From: Thermoactinospora rubra
GTDB lineage: Bacteria; Actinomycetota; Actinomycetes; Streptosporangiales; Streptosporangiaceae
Direction: 5' to 3'
DNA length: 64,000 bases
Assembly: GCF_002093975.1 (NCBI RefSeq)
Contig: NZ_MSZZ01000053.1
Location: forward strand, 1-64,000
Shown one piece after another: positions 60,687-64,000 of this stretch. Each line of letters starts with the position of its first letter. The first letter of the stretch is position 1. The notes under the pieces were generated by a model. It was not told the origin of the DNA. It ran no database searches and saw only the letters and a program-made list of their open reading frames with translations. The translations under genes were made by a program, and so were the position numbers.

Positions 60687-61915
60687 GGCACTCGCTCCGC
60701 TCGGACCATTTCGACCTCCTGGCCGACCCTGACGACGTCGCCGACGATGACGATCGCCGGCGGGCGTATGCCAGCCCCCGACACACGGTCGGCCACGGTG
60801 GAAAGCGAGGCGACAAGAGCCCGCTGGGTGGGAAGAGTACCGTCCTGTACCACCATTACGGGAGTTTCCGGCAAACGTCCTTCCCGAATCAGCACCTCGG
60901 CGATCTTCGGAAGCCGCTCGACGGCCATCATGAGGACCAGCGTCCCGGTGGAGCGCCCCAGGCCGGGCCAGTCCACGGTCGAGCTCGGGTCGTCGGGCTC
61001 GACGTGCACCGAGACGACGTGGAACTCCTGGCTGACGCCGCGGTGCGTCACGGGCACCCCGGCCGCCGCCGGCACCGCGACGGCGCTGGTGACGCCCGGC
61101 ACCACCGTCACCGGAATCCCGGCGGCGGCGCAGGCCTGGACCTCCTCGAAACCCCTGCCGAAGACGAACGGGTCGCCGCCCTTGAGCCGCACGACGAACT
61201 TGCCCTCCCGGGCCCGCTCGACCAGCAGCTCGTTGATCTTCTCCTGGGGCAGCGCCCTGCCGTAGGGGACCTTGGCCGCGTCGACGAGCTCCACGTCGGG
61301 GGCCAGCTCGTCCAGCAGCGGACGCGGGATGAGGCGGTCGGCGATCACCACGTCGGCCTGGGAGAGCAGCTGCCGGCCGCGGACGGTGATCAGGCCGGGG
61401 TCGCCCGGGCCGCCGCCGACCAGCGCGACGCCGACGGGCTTGGTGCGGTTGCGGCGGGCGTCGACGGTGCCGTCGCGCAGCGCGCCGACCACGGCGTCGC
61501 GGATCCCGGCCGCGCGGCGCGGGTCGCCGCCCGCGGTGACGGCGACGCTGATCTCGTCCACGCGCCCGGAGGCGGGCGTCCAGGCCGCCGAGGCGTCGCG
61601 GTCGTCCGCGCGCACACACCAGATCCGCTTGGCCTCGGCCTCCGCCGCGACCGCCGCGTTCACCGCCCTGTCGTCGGTGCAGGCCTGCACGAGCCACGCG
61701 CCGTCGCAGTCGCCGACCTGGTACGGCCTGGCCTCCCAGGTGACGCGCCCGGCCGCGATGAGGTCGTCGAGCGCCGGGGTGACGCTCGGGGACACCAGGG
61801 TGACGGCGGCGCCGGCCTCGAGCAGCGCGGGCACGCGGCGCTGGGCGACGCGCCCACCGCCCACGACCAGGACCCGACGGCCGGAAAGGCGCAGACCGAG
61901 GAGGTAGGGGCCCAT
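60683..61915 (-). CDS. cysG: Siroheme synthase: precorrin-2 dehydrogenase plus uroporphyrinogen-III C-methyltransferase
   Basis: A 410-residue fusion. The N-terminal domain (about 1-150) is the NAD-dependent precorrin-2 dehydrogenase/ferrochelatase type (VLVVGGGRVAQRRVPALLEAGA). The C-terminal domain (about 160-400) is the SAM-dependent methyltransferase (VGGGPGDPGLITVRGRQLL, VVRLKGGDPFVFGRG). Together they convert uroporphyrinogen III through precorrin-2 to sirohydrochlorin or siroheme, a branch point for cobalamin, in line with cobT two genes upstream. It starts 71 bases after the agmatinase stop. Confidence 0.93.
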   Translation of the reverse strand: MGPYLLGLRLSGRRVLVVGGGRVAQRRVPALLEAGAAVTLVSPSVTPALDDLIAAGRVTWEARPYQVGDCDGAWLVQACTDDRAVNAAVAAEAEAKRIWCVRADDRDASAAWTPASGRVDEISVAVTAGGDPRRAAGIRDAVVGALRDGTVDARRNRTKPVGVALVGGGPGDPGLITVRGRQLLSQADVVIADRLIPRPLLDELAPDVELVDAAKVPYGRALPQEKINELLVERAREGKFVVRLKGGDPFVFGRGFEEVQACAAAGIPVTVVPGVTSAVAVPAAAGVPVTHRGVSQEFHVVSVHVEPDDPSSTVDWPGLGRSTGTLVLMMAVERLPKIAEVLIREGRLPETPVMVVQDGTLPTQRALVASLSTVADRVSGAGIRPPAIVIVGDVVRVGQEVEMVRAERVP

Positions 61916-61986
61916 GTCGGCGAATCTCCCGTTGCGAAATCGGTGTGTCAGGACGCAAACCTACCGGGTGATATGAGTCATCCGCG

Positions 61987-62991
61987 TTAACGGCCGTCAA
62001 GGAGGGGCCGGCCGGGGTCCCACCGCGTCCCACCTGCGTGATCCGCCCGCCGCCTGGCCATCGCCGACAGCGCCTCCAGCACCACCCGGTTGCCCAGCAG
62101 CGCCGTGACGTCCGCGTGGTCGTACGGCGGAGCCACCTCCACCACCTCCATCCCGGCCACGGGCAGCTCGTAGCAGATCCGCCGCACCGAGTCCAGCAGC
62201 TCCCGGGCCGACAGCCCGCCGGGCTCGGGCGTCCCGGTGCCGGGCGCGTGGCCGGGATCGCACACGTCGATGTCGACCGACAGGAACACCTGGTCGCACT
62301 CGTCGAGCGCGATCGCGAACGCCTCGGTCAGGCACTCCTCCAGCCCGCGCCGGCCGATCTCCGTCATCTCGTAGGAGCGCATGCGCTGCGCGGCCATCCA
62401 CTCCAGCGTCTCCGGGCCGGGCCAGTAGCCGCGCAGGCCGACCTGCAGGAACCGGTCGCCCCTGATCGCGCCGGACTCGATCAGGCGGCGCATGGGCTGG
62501 CCGTGGCCGTACAGGTGGCCGAAGGCGATGTCGCCGGTGTCGGCGTGCGCGTCGAAGTGGATCATGGAGGTACGGCCGGGCGCGTGGGCCCTGGCCGTGC
62601 CCCTGGCGTCGGGCAGGGCGATGGTGTGGTCGCCGCCGAGCACCAGGGGGATCGCGCCGGAGGCCGCCACGCGGTGGACGGCGTCCTCGATGGCGGCGAT
62701 GGAGCCCTCGACGTCGCCGGAGTAGCACTCGACGTCGCCGGCGTCGACCACGCGCAGGTCGCGCAGGGCGTCCACGCGCAGGGCGAGGCTGGGGCGGGAG
62801 CCGTCCTGGGGCAGGTAGCAGGCCTGGCGCAGGGCCATCGGGCCGAACCGGGCGCCGGGACGGTTGGAGGTGCCGCCGTCGAAGGGGGCTCCGACGATCA
62901 CGACGTCGGCGTCCGCGTAGGTGGAGGGGTCGTCGAGGCGGCAGCGCTCGACGCCGAGGAAGGTGATGTCGGGGCCGTACATCGCGCTCAT
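61987..62991 (-). CDS. speB: Agmatinase / arginase family ureohydrolase
   Basis: A 334-residue Mn-dependent ureohydrolase with metal-binding motifs GGDHTIALP, HFDAHADTGD and LSVDIDVCDPGHAPGTGTPEPGG, all intact. The last motif and length favour agmatinase (agmatine to putrescine plus urea) over arginase, although related guanidino-acid hydrolases cannot be excluded. Its ATG overlaps the cobT stop (ATGA at 62988-62991); an internal Met at codon 4 is an alternative start. Confidence 0.9.
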   Translation of the reverse strand: MSAMYGPDITFLGVERCRLDDPSTYADADVVIVGAPFDGGTSNRPGARFGPMALRQACYLPQDGSRPSLALRVDALRDLRVVDAGDVECYSGDVEGSIAAIEDAVHRVAASGAIPLVLGGDHTIALPDARGTARAHAPGRTSMIHFDAHADTGDIAFGHLYGHGQPMRRLIESGAIRGDRFLQVGLRGYWPGPETLEWMAAQRMRSYEMTEIGRRGLEECLTEAFAIALDECDQVFLSVDIDVCDPGHAPGTGTPEPGGLSARELLDSVRRICYELPVAGMEVVEVAPPYDHADVTALLGNRVVLEALSAMARRRADHAGGTRWDPGRPLLDGR

Positions 62992-64000
62992 CGCGGCTTC
63001 TCCGACACTCCGGCGGAGTCGAAGGTGGCGACCTCGTGCATCACGCGGACGGCGGCGCAGACGACGGGGTGGGCGAGCAGGCCGCCGGTGCCCTCGCCCA
63101 GGCGCATCTCCAGGTCCATGATGGGGCGCAGGCCCAGGTGCTCCAGGGCGATGCGGTGGCCGGGCTCGGCGGAACGGTGACCGGCGACGCAGTGGTCGAG
63201 GACGGCGGGCGCGAGCCCGGCGGCGGCCAGGGCGGCGGCCCCGGCGATGACGCCGTCGAGGATGACGGGGACGCGGCAGGCGGCGCCGCCGAGGATGAAC
63301 CCGGCGATGGCGGCGTGCTCGAACCCGCCGACCTTGGCCAGGACGTCCAGCGCCGCGCCGTCGCCGCCTCCCGCCTCCGCCAAGCCGCCCGCCGTAGGCG
63401 GTGCGGACACGGAGGGGACGGGAGTGGGCTGGGCGGGCGTGAGGGCGTTGACGTGCAGGGCCCGGCGGATGACGGCGATCTTGTGCTCCAGCGTGGCGTC
63501 GTCGATGCCGGTGCCCCGGCCGGTGACGTCGGCGGGGTCGCGGCCCGTGAAGGCCGCCACGAGCGCCGCCGAGGCCGTGGTGTTCGCGATGCCCATGTCG
63601 CCGGTGATCAGGCAGCGGGCGCCCGAGGACACCAGGGACGCCGCGACCGCGATGCCCGCCTCGACCGCGGCGGTCGCCTGCTCGACGGTCATCGCCGGGC
63701 CCCTCGACAGGTCGGCCGTGCCGTACCCGATCTTGCGGATCTCCAGCCCCGGGGCCGGGTCCAGGTCGGCCGCGACGCCGACGTCCACGACCGTCACCGA
63801 CGCCCCCGCCTGGGCCGCGAAGGCGTTCGCGACCGCCCCGCCGGCCAGGAAGTTGGCCACCATCTGGACCGTGACCTCCTGCGGCCAGGGGGTGACGCCC
63901 TGGGCGTGCACGCCGTGGTCGGCGGCGAAGATGGCCAGCGCGGCCGGGCTCGGCAGGGGCGGCGGGCAGCTACCGGCCGCGCCCGCGAGCCGTATCGCCA
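62988..64000 (-). CDS. cobT: Nicotinate-nucleotide--dimethylbenzimidazole phosphoribosyltransferase (partial)
   Basis: The gene runs off the right edge; 337 codons before the stop are visible. Motifs include FAADHGVHAQGVTPWPQEVT near the window edge, GDMGIANTTASAAL and GGFEHAAIAGFILGGAA. The enzyme makes alpha-ribazole phosphate for the lower ligand of cobalamin. It is the most upstream visible gene of the cobT-agmatinase-cysG-GTPase-GTPase chain. A spacer rich in Pro/Ala (TPAQPTPVPSVSAPPTAGGLAEAGGG) splits the domain and looks like an insertion. Confidence 0.92.
   Translation of the reverse strand, partial: AIRLAGAAGSCPPPLPSPAALAIFAADHGVHAQGVTPWPQEVTVQMVANFLAGGAVANAFAAQAGASVTVVDVGVAADLDPAPGLEIRKIGYGTADLSRGPAMTVEQATAAVEAGIAVAASLVSSGARCLITGDMGIANTTASAALVAAFTGRDPADVTGRGTGIDDATLEHKIAVIRRALHVNALTPAQPTPVPSVSAPPTAGGLAEAGGGDGAALDVLAKVGGFEHAAIAGFILGGAACRVPVILDGVIAGAAALAAAGLAPAVLDHCVAGHRSAEPGHRIALEHLGLRPIMDLEMRLGEGTGGLLAHPVVCAAVRVMHEVATFDSAGVSEKPR

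Noticed and set aside
61916..61986. Cobalamin riboswitch before cysG
   Set aside because: The gap is only 71 bases, without the B12 box. A riboswitch controlling cobT would lie outside the window.
60687..62033. 1076-residue extension of the GTPase at 58803
   Set aside because: The extension is a shadow frame of cysG. GTG 60686 overlaps the cysG stop and gives a normal protein.

Overview
The window is high-GC actinobacterial DNA. The signs are GC-rich third codon positions, many GTG starts, stop/start overlaps of the ATGA and GTGA type, an HTH/DUF397 pair, a 23S rRNA methylase of the actinomycete Erm type, an F420-type (LLM) oxidoreductase and a cobT-agmatinase-cysG-GTPase-ssb block. Secreted multidomain chitinases and this gene content suggest a filamentous soil actinomycete, most likely of the Streptosporangiales (Nonomuraea-like). 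This is an inference from gene content, not from a database match. I saw no tRNA or rRNA genes, CRISPR array, insertion sequence or prophage inside the window.

Layout, left to right. 1-421: promoter and boxA antiterminator of an rRNA operon that runs leftward out of the window. 422-4074: AI-2E-type permease, AraC-type regulator and two poorly known genes. 4225-4480: degenerate repeat array. 10075-4512 (minus): six-gene unit with a response regulator, histidine kinase, repeat lipoprotein, adaptor, ATPase and MacB-like permease. 10164-11179: a leader peptide and attenuator in front of an erm-like methylase, then a convergent membrane glycosyltransferase. 19373-12685 (minus): four GH18 chitinase genes with nearly identical CBM/FN3 modules and a palindromic operator at the promoter.

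19848-26674 holds DUF5130, an amidase, a NERD protein, ilvD, a WYL protein, a beta-lactamase-like lipoprotein and a zinc ribbon. 26825-33752 holds an M16 peptidase, GNAT, an HNH nuclease with a striking 5' control region, an S9 peptidase, AraC, VOC and purU. 33956-42183 holds a PiT-type phosphate transporter with its DUF47 partner, a frameshifted GNAT, LLM oxidoreductase, ArsR-NUDIX, HTH-DUF397, a divergent serine hydrolase, a frameshifted winged-helix protein and a membrane protein.

42301-48410 is the least conventional part. It holds a 24-residue peptide gene translationally coupled to a 563-residue TPR protein, an EamA transporter with a Cys-rich tail, a GNAT coupled to a large XRE/TPR regulator, and a divergent small gene preceded by a 12-codon uORF. 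48788-53984 holds MscS, truncated globin plus GH13 alpha-glucosidase, a thioesterase and the ABC-F factor EttA. 54614-64000 (all minus) runs from cobT at the right edge through agmatinase, cysG and two dynamin-like GTPases, then ssb and a GGDEF protein. The two gene gaps between ettA, GGDEF and ssb are filled with polypyrimidine, G-quadruplex-type and tandem repeats.

The best candidates for undescribed biology are the erm attenuator (10164-10340), the peptide/TPR pair (43989-44063 and 42301-43992) and the hairpin that encloses the ribosome binding site and start codon of the HNH gene (29364-29388).
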